Shown here one piece after another: positions 17,304-27,162 of a DNA stretch of 64,000 bases (position 1 is the first letter of the stretch; every line of letters begins with the position of its first letter). The notes below the pieces were generated by a model. It saw nothing but the letters and a program-made list of their open reading frames with translations. It was not told where the DNA came from and ran no database searches. A program made the translations under genes and the position numbers. The DNA is from Sulfitobacter guttiformis (lineage in GTDB: Bacteria > Pseudomonadota > Alphaproteobacteria > Rhodobacterales > Rhodobacteraceae), in NCBI RefSeq assembly GCF_003610455.1, contig NZ_RAQK01000002.1, positions 496,001 to 560,000 on the forward strand, given 5' to 3'.

Positions 17304-20128
17304 CAGGCGTCTCCTGTGTCCCCGTTCAGTCCCTCGTCAGGCAGCGGCCCAAGGGATGTGGTAATAATGGCATCGGCCTGCCCGTATAACCGCTCCAGTT
17401 GCGCCTCGATCGCGTCGGCCGTGTCGTTTTCATGACCCGCGCCCGCAGCGTGGATCAAAAACTGCCGTGACGCCCTGCGCAGCGCCTCCATATGCAGAGG
17501 TCGCGAGGACAGCAAACGCGTCGCCGCCTGCAGCGCCCACAGTTGCTCGTAAGCTGCTACCAGCGGGGCCTCATCCTCTTCATTTATAAGCCCGCCATGC
17601 CGCGCCGCCGCGAGCCCTGCTGGAATGTCACGCGCAAGCGTGCGCCCCACCAGCGCGCCCGCCTGGGCAAAAAGCTCGATATCCTGCAACCGGCCTGCCC
17701 CGATCTTGGCGTCCAGCACCCCTTCGGGAGATTTTGCCGCAGCAATGCGTGCCCGCATCTGTGCCGTCTGGATACACACCCGGGCCGCATCATGCCCGCC
17801 GTTAATAATCTCCTCACGCAGCGCTTCGACCGTTTGGGCCAGAGCATCGGGTCCTGCAATTACTTCGGCACGGGTCAGCGCCAGATGCTCCCAAACCCAC
17901 GCCTCATCGCGCTGATAGCTGGTGAAACTATCGATGGATGTAGCCACCGGACCCTTGTTGCCAGACGGGCGCAGGCGCAGGTCAAGTTCGTATAGACGGC
18001 CTTGTGCCATCGGCGCGCTCATTGCAGTGATCATTGCCTGCGTCAGACGTGCATAATACTGACGCGCAGGCAGTGGCCGCTTACCCTCCGATGCCTCGAC
18101 ACCATCCGCATCATAAATCATAATCAGGTCCAGATCGGATTGCGCCGTCAGCCGCCCTGCGCCCAGCGATCCCATCCCAACGATCACAGCGCCCCGTCCG
18201 GGCGGCGGTCCATGGCGGCGCGAGAATTCAGCGATCACGACCGGCCAAAGCGCGCGCAGAACGACACGGGCAAGATCACTGTATTGACGCGCCGAGCGCG
18301 CACCGTCCGTCAGGCCCTGTAAGTGATGCACACCGATGCGGAAATGCCATTCTCTCGCCCAAGCACGTGTGCCGTCAAGCTGGGCCTCGTAGCCGTCCAA
18401 ACCCGCTAGTTGCGCCGACAGAGCCTTGAGCAACTCCTCCTGCCCCGGCCAATCGGTCCAGAAATCGCCGCCGATCACGGCATCCAGCACGCCGGCATTG
18501 CGCGACAGATGCGCCGCAAGCATCGGTGATACGGAGACAATGTTGATCAACAGATCGGCCAGTTGCGGGTTGGACTTCAACAGCGAGAAAAGCTGCACCC
18601 CCGCAGGCAACCCTGCCAGAAACCCGTCGAAAGCAAGCAGCGCCTCGTCGGGTTTATCCGCCTTCGCCAGACGGGCCAGTAATTCGGGTTTGAGCCGCTC
18701 GAACAATTCCGCACCGCGATCAGAGCGCAACGCAGGGTAGCTCCGCCAGCCCTCGGTAATGGCCTCATCAAAACTGTGGGAGGTTGGCAGAGGCGCAGTT
18801 TCGCCCCTTGTCTGGGTGAAAAAACCTTCGGTGATCTCGTGGACCGCACTCAACCGGCTGCGAAGTCCGGCCTCGAACGCTGCTACGTCCATATCCATCA
18901 TCGCGGCAATGCGCGTCATCCCCTCGGGCGTCTGGGGCAGTGTGTGGGTCTGCGCGTCGCGCACCATTTGCAACCGATGCTCAACCGTGCGGTGGAAGGT
19001 GTAGTGATCGCTCAATACCTCTGCTGCCTCCCGCGGAACCCAGCCCTTTTGCGCGAGCACGTCCAGCCCTGCCTTGGTCCCGCGCACCCTCAGATCGACA
19101 TCTCGTCCGCCTGCAATCAGTTGCCGCGTCTGGGTAAAGAACTCGATCTCGCGGATGCCGCCGCGCCCCAGCTTCATATTGTGACCGGGCAACGTGATCG
19201 ATCCCCCCAGCCCTTTGTGTTCACGGATGGCAAGGCGCATGTCATGGGCATCCTGAATGGCTGCGAAATCCAGATGCTTGCGCCAGACGAAAGGCCGCAG
19301 AGTGCGCAAGAACCCTTCGCCAACCTCAATATCACCCGCGCAGGGCCGCGCTTTGATATAGGCGGCGCGTTCCCACGTGCGGCCCAAACTTTCGTAATAC
19401 CGCTCCGCCGCGAGCAATCCGACACAGACAGGGGTCACTGCCGGATCGGGCCGCAAACGCAGGTCTGTGCGAAACACATATCCGTCCCCTGTAATCTCGC
19501 TCAGCGTGGCAGCCATGGCTCGGGTCGCCTTGATCAGCCCTGCGCGGGCCTCCTGAAAATCGTCCGGTGCATACCTGCTCTCGTCAAACAGGCAGATCAG
19601 GTCGATGTCGGAGGAGTAATTCAGCTCGCCCGCGCCCATTTTGCCCATGGCAAGCACGGTCATGCCGCCACCCGTCATGGCATCTTCGGCCTCAAGCCCC
19701 GGCAGTTTGCCGCGCTTGATCTGCGCGCCCACGGCCACGCGCAGCGCGGCTTGGGTCGCCGCATCGGCAAATTGCGTGAGCGCACCCGTCACCTCCTCAA
19801 GCGACCACGCGCCGCCCAGATCAGCAAGCGCAGACAACAGCGCCACCCGTCGCTTGCCTTGCCGCAGACCGCCGGCCACGGTATCCCCCTCCAACTGCGT
19901 CGTCGCACCCAGCAGATCGGCAAGTGCTTTCTCGGGCGCCTCTACAGCCCCTTCTAGCCATGCAGCCTCTTTTCCGATGAGTGTGGCCATATAGGGTGAC
20001 AAGCCAGCCGTCGCCGACAAGAGCGGATGTAATGCCGTATCAAAGCGTGCCAGAGGGACATCATTCTCCACCGCATCACTACAGCGCGGACAGCGGGACA
20101 GACGTTTTACAAGAGAAATATCAACCAT
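17303..20128 (-). CDS. glnE: Glutamine synthetase adenylyltransferase / adenylyl-removase (GlnE)
   Basis: A 941-residue bifunctional enzyme that adenylylates and deadenylylates glutamine synthetase in response to PII. It has two nucleotidyltransferase modules: the N-terminal one with MGKMGAGELNYSSDIDLI and the C-terminal one with GMGSLGAGRLTAQSDLDLIM, each supplying the paired Asp metal ligands. Between them lies the helical regulatory linker. The frame is open to 20197, but ATG 20128 (MVDISLVKRL) gives a family-typical N terminus; neither start has a strong ribosome site. It is coupled to the downstream 89-residue gene. It stands alone from glnB/glnA here. Confidence 0.93.
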   Translation of the reverse strand: MVDISLVKRLSRCPRCSDAVENDVPLARFDTALHPLLSATAGLSPYMATLIGKEAAWLEGAVEAPEKALADLLGATTQLEGDTVAGGLRQGKRRVALLSALADLGGAWSLEEVTGALTQFADAATQAALRVAVGAQIKRGKLPGLEAEDAMTGGGMTVLAMGKMGAGELNYSSDIDLICLFDESRYAPDDFQEARAGLIKATRAMAATLSEITGDGYVFRTDLRLRPDPAVTPVCVGLLAAERYYESLGRTWERAAYIKARPCAGDIEVGEGFLRTLRPFVWRKHLDFAAIQDAHDMRLAIREHKGLGGSITLPGHNMKLGRGGIREIEFFTQTRQLIAGGRDVDLRVRGTKAGLDVLAQKGWVPREAAEVLSDHYTFHRTVEHRLQMVRDAQTHTLPQTPEGMTRIAAMMDMDVAAFEAGLRSRLSAVHEITEGFFTQTRGETAPLPTSHSFDEAITEGWRSYPALRSDRGAELFERLKPELLARLAKADKPDEALLAFDGFLAGLPAGVQLFSLLKSNPQLADLLINIVSVSPMLAAHLSRNAGVLDAVIGGDFWTDWPGQEELLKALSAQLAGLDGYEAQLDGTRAWAREWHFRIGVHHLQGLTDGARSARQYSDLARVVLRALWPVVIAEFSRRHGPPPGRGAVIVGMGSLGAGRLTAQSDLDLIMIYDADGVEASEGKRPLPARQYYARLTQAMITAMSAPMAQGRLYELDLRLRPSGNKGPVATSIDSFTSYQRDEAWVWEHLALTRAEVIAGPDALAQTVEALREEIINGGHDAARVCIQTAQMRARIAAAKSPEGVLDAKIGAGRLQDIELFAQAGALVGRTLARDIPAGLAAARHGGLINEEDEAPLVAAYEQLWALQAATRLLSSRPLHMEALRRASRQFLIHAAGAGHENDTADAIEAQLERLYGQADAIITTSLGPLPDEGLNGDTGDA

Positions 20129-20367
20129 GGAACCACAGTTGCCTGTCTGTGCAGGCCAGTCAATGCCGTACGTTATACAAATTTCAGCCTGCAACAAACT
20201 GATTTCAAATGTACTTCTCGATTAATGTAAATATCATTCACATAAGGTCTTGCAAATTTTCAAACCATCGCCAAATTGAATGATGTGAAGGGCATTTACA
20301 TAGTCTCCTTTCACCGGTGAAGCGCCCCGAGGATGGCGGCAGCACACCGCCACCCAGAGGGACCTTT

Positions 20368-20781
20368 ATGACCTATACAGACAGCTACCCGTCACACCGT
20401 ACCGCCCGCGACAACTGGTTTCGGCGCACGGAAAAATGGCTCGATGCCCGCGGCAAGGCTGCATGGATTGCCGCCATGGTTACCGGCTTTATCTTTTTCT
20501 GGCCCGCAGGCCTTGCCCTTCTTGCCTACATGATCTGGAGCAAACGTATGTTTTCATCATCTACCCGCTGTGCAACCCGCAATGCGCATTTCACCATGAG
20601 CCGCCCCACCGGCAACGCAGCCTTCGATGCCTACAAGGCCGACACACTGCGCCGCCTTGAGGAAGAACAGGGCAGCTTCGAGAGCTTCCTCGAGCGCCTG
20701 CGTGCCGCCAAAGACAAATCGGAGTTCGACGCATTTATGGATGAGCGCGCCACCCGCAAGGACGGCCCCGCTGAAGCTTGA
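20368..20781 (+). CDS. DUF2852-type membrane protein
   Basis: A 137-residue protein with one strong transmembrane segment (about 32-56, IAAMVTGFIFFWPAGLALLA) after a polar N terminus, followed by a coiled-coil-prone Glu/Arg-rich C-terminal half (about 90-130). ATG 20368 is preceded by AGAGGGA at good spacing; the longer frame from 20317 lacks this. It fits the uncharacterised DUF2852 family of alphaproteobacteria. It lies 84 bp upstream of the RDD gene on the same strand; no function is assigned. Confidence 0.8.
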   Translation: MTYTDSYPSHRTARDNWFRRTEKWLDARGKAAWIAAMVTGFIFFWPAGLALLAYMIWSKRMFSSSTRCATRNAHFTMSRPTGNAAFDAYKADTLRRLEEEQGSFESFLERLRAAKDKSEFDAFMDERATRKDGPAEA

Positions 20782-20865
20782 TAATCCATCCAAACCTTGA
20801 AACCCGCCGCGCGCCCTCCCACTTTTGTAGGGCGCGCGTCCATGTCTTCGTTGAAAGTCCCTTAA

Positions 20866-21291
20866 ATGACCCCCGATCCCCACACCCAGCCCCAGTTTTA
20901 TGAGGGCATCCCCGCGAAACGGCTGCTAGCATGGATCGTGGACGCAGTGATCATCGCAAGCCTTACACTGCTGACGGTGCCCTTTACTTTATTTATTAGC
21001 CTCTTCTTTCTGCCAGTAGTCTTTGTCCTGTTGGGGTTTGCCTACCGCGTTGTGACCCTGTCACGTGGATCTGCAACTTGGGGAATGCGCTTTATGGCAA
21101 TCGAATTGCGCACCGCCAATGATGACCACTTTGATCTCTCCAATGCGTTTTTGCATACGCTCGGATATACTGTGTCCGTTATGGTAGCGCCTCTTCAACT
21201 GATCTCTATTGTCCTAATGCTCGGTTCCGAGCGGCGTCAGGGCCTTACTGATATGGTGTTGGGGACAGTCGCCCTGAACCGGCGCGCCTGA
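20866..21291 (+). CDS. RDD-family membrane protein
   Basis: A 141-residue integral membrane protein. The family signature appears as R-x-L-A-W-I-V-D-A at about 23-31 and the second aspartate-containing helix at the end (LTDMVLGTVAL). Three hydrophobic segments lie at about 27-45, 47-66 and 97-118. RDD proteins are suspected small transporters or regulators; nothing here specifies a substrate. Confidence 0.83.
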   Translation: MTPDPHTQPQFYEGIPAKRLLAWIVDAVIIASLTLLTVPFTLFISLFFLPVVFVLLGFAYRVVTLSRGSATWGMRFMAIELRTANDDHFDLSNAFLHTLGYTVSVMVAPLQLISIVLMLGSERRQGLTDMVLGTVALNRRA

Positions 21292-21386
21292 GGCCGAGGG
21301 ACGCTCGTGAGCATCGTTTGCATTTAGGGTTTGCGCCTTGCTGTGGCAGCGCTATCTTGCAAACGAACGAGTAGAGCGGAGCCATC

Positions 21387-22202
21387 ATGCGCCACACCCT
21401 TCCCATTGCCCCGCAGTTTTACGTAACCGCGCCCCAGCCTTGTCCTTATCTGGACGGCCGGATGGAACGTAAACTGTTCACGGCGTTGCAGGGTGAAAAC
21501 GCAGACAAGCTTAACAACAGCTTGTCATCACAAGGTTTCCGCCGCAGCCAGAATGTACTATACCGCCCGTCCTGCGCCGATTGTGCTTCATGTCTTTCCG
21601 CGCGGATCGATGTATCCAAATTCAAACCTACCAAGAGTCAGCGGCGCACCGTTAAACGCAACAGCGCGCTCAAACGCCGCGCCACATCGCCCTGGGCCAC
21701 AGAGGACCAGTACGATCTGTTTCGCCGCTACCTTGATAGCCGCCATGCTGATGGCGGAATGGCCGACATGGATGTCTTCGAATTCGCTGCCATGATCGAA
21801 GAAACCCCGATCCGCAGCCGTGTGATTGAGTATACCGACGCCGGTGATTTAATTGGGGTGTGCCTCACAGATGTTCTGGGTGACGGGGTGAGTATGGTTT
21901 ATTCCTTTTACACCCCGGACCGCCCGCAGGACGGCCTTGGCAATCACATAATCCTTGATCATATCGAAATCGCACGCGAAGCAGGCCTGCCTTACGTCTA
22001 TCTGGGCTATTGGGTCCCGGGCAGTCAAAAGATGGGATACAAGGCAAAATTCTCCGGTCTGGAGGTTTTCATGGGCGGCACCTGGCATCCTGTGCGCGAC
22101 CCAGAGGCATTCGCCGCGCAGACCGCGCCGCTTGGCAACCCTCCCATCGCAGAGCAGGTCGCGAACATTTCTCTGCCCGCGATGACACCGAAACGCGTCT
22201 AG
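21387..22202 (+). CDS. bpt: Aminoacyl-tRNA-protein transferase (Bpt/Ate family)
   Basis: A 271-residue transferase of the bacterial Bpt/arginyltransferase family, which adds leucine (or arginine) from charged tRNA to acidic protein N termini and so marks substrates for ClpS/ClpAP. Evidence: the N-terminal CPYLDGR motif, the [12 protein letters not shown] cysteine cluster, and the C-terminal catalytic GNAT-like part with [17 protein letters not shown] and [21 protein letters not shown]. Length and motif order match the bacterial enzyme. Monocistronic, with a strong terminator downstream. Confidence 0.92.
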   Translation: MRHTLPIAPQFYVTAPQPCPYLDGRMERKLFTALQGENADKLNNSLSSQGFRRSQNVLYRPSCADCASCLSARIDVSKFKPTKSQRRTVKRNSALKRRATSPWATEDQYDLFRRYLDSRHADGGMADMDVFEFAAMIEETPIRSRVIEYTDAGDLIGVCLTDVLGDGVSMVYSFYTPDRPQDGLGNHIILDHIEIAREAGLPYVYLGYWVPGSQKMGYKAKFSGLEVFMGGTWHPVRDPEAFAAQTAPLGNPPIAEQVANISLPAMTPKRV

Positions 22203-22320
22203 CCGCCCCCACTTCCGCAAACGCCTGGCTTTCCCAATAGCGACCGCTCTGCGCGCGCTTTAGTATTGACCCGCTATTCTCAAAAACTTCGCCCTTCCGC
22301 ACTTCTCCCGCCCAAAATAA

Positions 22321-22355
22321 AAAAGGCCGCTCCCGATTATCAGGAGCGGCCTTTT
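22321..22355. terminator. Bidirectional terminator between bpt and dctM
   Basis: A perfect 13-bp stem (22321-22333 with 22343-22355) and 9-nt loop between convergent genes. AAAA/TTTT stem ends give U-tracts on both strands. Confidence 0.9.
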
Positions 22356-22374
22356 CTGACAGCAACGCGTTAGA

Positions 22375-24729
22375 TCAGTTCGGGATCAGATCAGGAATGA
22401 TCGTTACAATTCCGGGGAAGACCCACAACAATGCCAGCGCGCCTACCTGAATTAAAACAAATGGTATGATCCCGCGGTAGATATGCGCTGTCGTGACACT
22501 CGGCGGGGCAACCCCGCGCAGATAGAACAGCGCAAATCCAAAGGGCGGCGTCAGGAAGGATGTCTGCAAATTCACCGCAATCATGATCGTCACCCATTTG
22601 GGATCGAACGAGCCACCATAAATAACCGGTCCCACAATTGGCACTACGATGTAGATGATTTCGAGGAAGTCGAGCACAAAGCCCAACACGAAGAGCACCA
22701 GCATGACGATAAGGAAGACCTTCACCTCGTTGTCGAATGACTGGAGGAACTGCTGGATGTAATGCTCACCGCCGAAACTGATGACCACAAGGTTCAGCAA
22801 CTGCGAGCCGATGAGGATGGTAAACACCATCGACGTGACCTTAGCCGTCTCGCGCACCACAGGCGTCAGCACGCCGTTTACAAACAGGATGTAGCAGCTG
22901 AACAGCAGGCCGAAGATGGCATAAAGGAAGGCGCCATAGGCAGCGAGGAAGGCCACCCAGTTCTCGAAGCCCACATCATCTTGATTGATGCGCAAGTCGA
23001 AATTCACGCCCAGCAGGATACAGACAATGATAGCCAGCGTGGACCAGATCACAACCTTGGGAGAACGGTCCAGATCCTTAAGCTTGCGGTAGGCCGCCAG
23101 CATGATCGCACCACCTGCCCCCAGTGCCGCAGCCGGTGTCGGATTTGTGATCCCGCCAAGGATTGAGCCAAGGACGGCTACGATCAGCACCAGCGGCGGA
23201 AAAACCACCCGAATGAGTTCGTTTTTGGCACACAGCTTGGTGCCATAGACAACTCCGTACATCACCGCCACAAACGGTAGCGCCATGAGGACGACCATTG
23301 TACCAGGTGTCGTCGTCGGAGAGACCAACACGATATCTACCAGCAACAAGACCAATACCCCGATACCACCGATGATCAGCGGCTTCGCATCCGAGGACGG
23401 TGAGACACCCCTTGCTGTGGTCAAAATAAGACCCAGCATAATCATCATAACGGCAATGCCGGTACCGATGGGGGCAGCATCCGCGATTTTCTTGGCTTGT
23501 GCTGCGGCGAATTCCTCCTCGCTCAGCTTGGCACTCGCGGTCAAACCGCCCGATGCCTCAATGGCCTCTTGCTGCGTTACCGCGAGGTCCCAACGCTCCT
23601 GCCCGTGCAACTCGATCATCGCGGCCTTACACTCGGCCCCTACTGTCGTGCGCAAGGTTGCACTTTCTCCGATGTCGGAAAAGCTGGAAATCCGCGTATT
23701 CTGGGATCCGACAATGCCGAGGTTACCCAGAACAATCGTACCGACAACGATCAAGATAGGTGCACCCAGAAACCATGTAAATCCTTCGGAGCGGGTGATC
23801 GGTTCTGCATTGGTCGATCCCATTTCGACCGCGGGGGCCTTCTCGGGATTAAACAATGCATATCCGAAAGCATAAAGCGCATAGAGCAGCGCCAGCATGA
23901 TACCCGGCAGCAAAGCCGCCTGAAACAGTGTTCCGACCGAGACAACCGCAGGTTCCCCCAGATAAGTCAGCGCGTCCGTACATCCGAGCGAGGTGGCACG
24001 CGCCTCCTGAGCGGAGGAGTACAGATCGCCGGCCAAGGTACCCAACAAAACGATCACAATCGAGGGCGGAATAATCTGCCCCAAGGTGCCCGAAGCGGCA
24101 ATCACACCTGTGGCCAGTTCCGGCGAGTAATTGTTACGCAACATTGTCGGCAAGGCCAGTAGGCCCATAGTGACAACAGTTGCCCCCACAATCCCCGTCG
24201 ATGCCGCAAGGAACGCACCCACAACCACGATAGACACAGCCAAACCGCCCGGCAGCGGGCCGAAAACCCGTGCCATACTGGTGAGCAGGTCGTTTGCGAT
24301 CTTGGAGCGTTCAAGTGTGATCCCCATCAGAACAAACATCAAAACCGCCAGCAGCGTCTCGATGGACTGGCCAGCCAGAACCCGCTCGTTGATCCGGTTC
24401 ACAACAAAAGAGACGTTGCGGTCCATCGCTACTTCCCAGCCCTGCGGGAAGACCGGCTCGCCGATCCGGGGCAATTCGGGGTATCGGAACAGCGATATTG
24501 CCTCTTCCCTGACACCGGACGCCAAAAGCGCGCGGTAGGCATCAGAAGAGGTATCTACCGCCATGTGGATCAGCATGCCTGCGCTGTCCATTGCAGCGAT
24601 GATCCCGAAGGAGATCATACCTGCTCCGCCGATCGCGAAAGCCACCGGAAAGCCAGATAAAATACCGCCGAACAGGCAAATGAATACAATAATCAGGCCG
24701 ACCTCGACCCCGTCCAGACCAAAAAACAT
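22375..24729 (-). CDS. TRAP transporter large permease subunit (DctM-type, oversized)
   Basis: A 784-residue polytopic membrane protein, nearly twice the usual DctM length (about 430). The N-terminal part (about 8-55, 120-240) and C-terminal part (about 620-780, with PPFGFALFYLRG) are recognisable DctM. Extra material comprises a soluble loop at about 57-115, a second soluble segment at about 340-420 rich in Glu/Ala, and added membrane helices at about 420-620. Its start overlaps the dctQ stop by one base, so Q and M are coupled. The substrate is set by the DctP protein at 25837. Oversized M subunits occur in some TRAP systems annotated for mannitol/chloroaromatics; that label is not a demonstrated substrate. 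Confidence 0.9.
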   Translation of the reverse strand: MFFGLDGVEVGLIIVFICLFGGILSGFPVAFAIGGAGMISFGIIAAMDSAGMLIHMAVDTSSDAYRALLASGVREEAISLFRYPELPRIGEPVFPQGWEVAMDRNVSFVVNRINERVLAGQSIETLLAVLMFVLMGITLERSKIANDLLTSMARVFGPLPGGLAVSIVVVGAFLAASTGIVGATVVTMGLLALPTMLRNNYSPELATGVIAASGTLGQIIPPSIVIVLLGTLAGDLYSSAQEARATSLGCTDALTYLGEPAVVSVGTLFQAALLPGIMLALLYALYAFGYALFNPEKAPAVEMGSTNAEPITRSEGFTWFLGAPILIVVGTIVLGNLGIVGSQNTRISSFSDIGESATLRTTVGAECKAAMIELHGQERWDLAVTQQEAIEASGGLTASAKLSEEEFAAAQAKKIADAAPIGTGIAVMMIMLGLILTTARGVSPSSDAKPLIIGGIGVLVLLLVDIVLVSPTTTPGTMVVLMALPFVAVMYGVVYGTKLCAKNELIRVVFPPLVLIVAVLGSILGGITNPTPAAALGAGGAIMLAAYRKLKDLDRSPKVVIWSTLAIIVCILLGVNFDLRINQDDVGFENWVAFLAAYGAFLYAIFGLLFSCYILFVNGVLTPVVRETAKVTSMVFTILIGSQLLNLVVISFGGEHYIQQFLQSFDNEVKVFLIVMLVLFVLGFVLDFLEIIYIVVPIVGPVIYGGSFDPKWVTIMIAVNLQTSFLTPPFGFALFYLRGVAPPSVTTAHIYRGIIPFVLIQVGALALLWVFPGIVTIIPDLIPN

Positions 24730-25697
24730 CAGTGTGCTCCCTCATAGGCTTCTTCGCCTTCGCCAAGGGTGTCCTTGTCGAGATATTTACCTTCGCTCTC
24801 CTCACCCTCGCGCAGTTCGCACCAGGAGCGGTAGAAGATCGAAATCGCCTGCACCATGATCATCACGCAGAACACGCAGAGCAGAATTTTGAACAAAAAG
24901 TAGGCGTTGAACCCGTTGGGCGAGAAACCGATGGTCTCAACATTCCATTTCAGCAGGCGTGACTTGCGCAGCAAAAGCTCAAGCGAGTCCGAAGCAGAAG
25001 GGTTTGGCGTAACCAGATGGCGCCACAAAAAGAACCATCCGTAAAGCCATGTCACGATGGCGAAAGGCATCATGAAGATCACCGCGCCAATCATATCCAC
25101 GATCTTTTTGGTGCGGAATTTCGCACCGGCGTAAAACAGGTCAACCCGTACGTGACCACCCTGCACAAAGGTGTACGAGACGCACAAACACACCACCAAC
25201 GCGTTATAAAGCTTCAGCTCCTCGCCAAACCAGCTGATATCGAACTGTATCGGAATACCGAACCCAATAGAGATGTCGGGACGTGTAAAAATCCGCTGCA
25301 TAAAGACGATGACGATTTGCTGGATCACCATTATCAGACCGGCCCACGCAAACAGCCGCCCCGTGCCGTTGGCAAACCATTCAAGGCCGCGCACCATTGC
25401 CCACATCATCTCGCGCTTGCGCATCGCGACTGCCGTGATGATAACCAGCAGCGTTGCCAACACAAAAAACAGCTCGGTAGATGCACCATAGTAAATAAAG
25501 CGCATCATCGCTTCGCCGTTCGTCCAGTCGAGCCACATGCCGGGGTTCAGCAATGCCGCAAAGAAATTATAAAATGCCTCCAGCACGTTGCCCGAAATAA
25601 ACTGGAGCAGACCGCTGTCTTGGAATTTGTCGAGACAGCTGAGGTCGGCACCCTCCGCTGCACGGAAAAAGCCCGAACATACAATATCGTCAGCCAT
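24729..25697 (-). CDS. TRAP transporter small permease subunit (DctQ-type)
   Basis: A 322-residue membrane protein, longer than usual DctQ (about 160-200), with helices at about 52-90, 105-130, 150-175, 195-220 and 255-285. ATG 25697 (MADDIVCSG) follows GGGGAGGGG at good spacing; an upstream ATG at 25874 would run through the dctP terminator and has no ribosome site. The C terminus is acidic. Coupled to dctM (TGATG). It would bridge the periplasmic binding protein and the M channel. Confidence 0.87.
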   Translation of the reverse strand: MADDIVCSGFFRAAEGADLSCLDKFQDSGLLQFISGNVLEAFYNFFAALLNPGMWLDWTNGEAMMRFIYYGASTELFFVLATLLVIITAVAMRKREMMWAMVRGLEWFANGTGRLFAWAGLIMVIQQIVIVFMQRIFTRPDISIGFGIPIQFDISWFGEELKLYNALVVCLCVSYTFVQGGHVRVDLFYAGAKFRTKKIVDMIGAVIFMMPFAIVTWLYGWFFLWRHLVTPNPSASDSLELLLRKSRLLKWNVETIGFSPNGFNAYFLFKILLCVFCVMIMVQAISIFYRSWCELREGEESEGKYLDKDTLGEGEEAYEGAH

Positions 25698-25784
25698 GTG
25701 TCCCCTCCCCGGGTTGCGCGTACGTAGCGCGCTGTGGTGCGCGATCTGTGCCGTTGTCCGGCATCTGCACGACCATTCGTTTTT

Positions 25785-25825
25785 AAAGAAAAAATCAGGG
25801 GCCGCGCAGAACACGCAGCCCCTGA
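25785..25825 (-). terminator. Intercistronic rho-independent terminator between dctP and dctQM
   Basis: On the minus strand, stem TCAGGGGC/GCCCCTGA (25818-25825 with 25795-25802) and a 15-nt loop run into a T-rich tract (25785-25794), 12 bp after the dctP stop. It should make the dctP message more abundant than dctQM. Confidence 0.8.
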
Positions 25826-25836
25826 AAATGCTTGGA

Positions 25837-26925
25837 TTACATGTTTTTACGCACGCGCTCGCGCTGCTCGACATAGAAGGCGTCGGACTTGGACAGCCAC
25901 TCGGCGGAGGACGTCAATGAGTCCTCGAAGCTTTTGCGTGTACGGGCAAACAGGTCATCGCCCATGTTTTCGTCCATCACCTCGGCAGAGGCTTTACCGA
26001 ATGCATCCCAGACATCGTCGGAGAACTGCATGGTTTTCACACCCTGCTGCTGCAAGCGCGCCAGTGCCGCACCGTTGTTTGCCAGCGTTTCGGCCAACTG
26101 GGTATGCGTTGTCGCCATCGCCGCGTATTCGATGATCTTCTGGTGGGCTGGTGACAGCTCGTTGAAGACATCAAGGTTTACGGCTGCAGTCAGACCAGAG
26201 CCTGGCTCGTGGAAGCCCGCTGTGTAGTAAACTTTTGCAACTTCCTGGAAGCCGGCGCGTTCGTCCGCGAAGGGTCCGACCCACTCCAGACCGTCAAGTG
26301 CACCAGAGGACAGCGCCTGGTACAATTCGCCACCGGGGATGTTCTGGACGGAAGCGCCCAGTTTGCCCAATACCTGACCGCCAAGGCCCGGCATGCGGAA
26401 TTTCAGACCGTTGAAGTCAGCGGCCGATGTGATCTCGTTGCGGAACCAGCCACCGGACTGCGAGCCTGAGTTACCTGCAAGGAAGGCCTTGAGATTGAAG
26501 ATCTCGCCCACTTCGTTGTGCAACTCGTGGCCGCCGCCGTGCAGGTACCAGTTTGTCAGCTCCTGCGCCGTGCCACCGAATGGAACAGCAGTGTAGTAGG
26601 CGTAGGAAGGGTGCTGACCGATAAAATAGTAATCGGCGGAGTGGTACATGTCAGCCTGACCGGATGAGACGGCATCAAACACTTCGAACGCGCCGACAAG
26701 CTCGCCGGGGGCCTTTTTGTCGATGGTCAGGGTGCCGTCTGACATCTCGTTGACCATGTTGTTGAGATATGTGGCCGCATCGTCCAGCACGGCAAATCCG
26801 CGTGGCCATGATGTTACCATTGTAAGTGTCTTTTTACCTTGGGCATATACAGGTGCTGCGAGTGTTGATGCAGCGGCTGCCGTGCCACCAAGGGCAGATG
26901 TCTTCAAAAATGAACGACGATCCAT
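25837..26925 (-). CDS. TRAP transporter periplasmic substrate-binding protein (DctP/TakP-type)
   Basis: A 362-residue protein with a Tat signal (RRSFLK at 3-8, hydrophobic stretch, cleavage near PVYAQG about 25-30). ATG 26925 is placed by GGAGGAT upstream; the frame is open to 26997 without a ribosome site. The mature part has the family features TMVTSWPRGF, FRMPGLGGQVLGKLGA and the GALDGLEWVGPFAD segment that carries ligand contacts. Closest in style to the TakP alpha-keto-acid/mannitol-type group; the ligand is inferred, not shown. First gene of the transporter; divergent from the two-component system. Confidence 0.9.
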   Translation of the reverse strand: MDRRSFLKTSALGGTAAAASTLAAPVYAQGKKTLTMVTSWPRGFAVLDDAATYLNNMVNEMSDGTLTIDKKAPGELVGAFEVFDAVSSGQADMYHSADYYFIGQHPSYAYYTAVPFGGTAQELTNWYLHGGGHELHNEVGEIFNLKAFLAGNSGSQSGGWFRNEITSAADFNGLKFRMPGLGGQVLGKLGASVQNIPGGELYQALSSGALDGLEWVGPFADERAGFQEVAKVYYTAGFHEPGSGLTAAVNLDVFNELSPAHQKIIEYAAMATTHTQLAETLANNGAALARLQQQGVKTMQFSDDVWDAFGKASAEVMDENMGDDLFARTRKSFEDSLTSSAEWLSKSDAFYVEQRERVRKNM

Positions 26926-27162
26926 AAGGGTATCCTCCCGGAAGTATTGCGCCCGCACGGTTAAATTCCGCGCAAGTCGTTTCAAGTGGTCAGACATTAC
27001 CGAGCGCGGCGAAATTGAAAATACCTACTACTGCGTAGAAAGACCGAAACATCCGATTTTTACAGCGAAAATTTCAACATTCGTCCGTGGATCAGGACCG
27101 ATATCCCGCAATGTTCACTTTCGCGGTCATTCGTTGCGTGCGCCTTACCCTTTGCTCCTACG
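26926..27162. promoter_or_regulatory. Divergent control region of TRAP operon and two-component system
   Basis: A 237-bp region between dctP (minus) and the sensor kinase (plus), more AT-rich than the flanking genes. A short inverted repeat CTAC-TGC-GTAG lies at 27028-27038 and is a candidate regulator site. Promoters for both directions must lie here; I could not assign -35/-10 boxes with confidence. Confidence 0.4.

Noticed and set aside
18776..19957. 393-codon plus-strand frame opposite glnE
   Set aside because: Antisense shadow of a strongly supported glnE; no ribosome site and no family resemblance.
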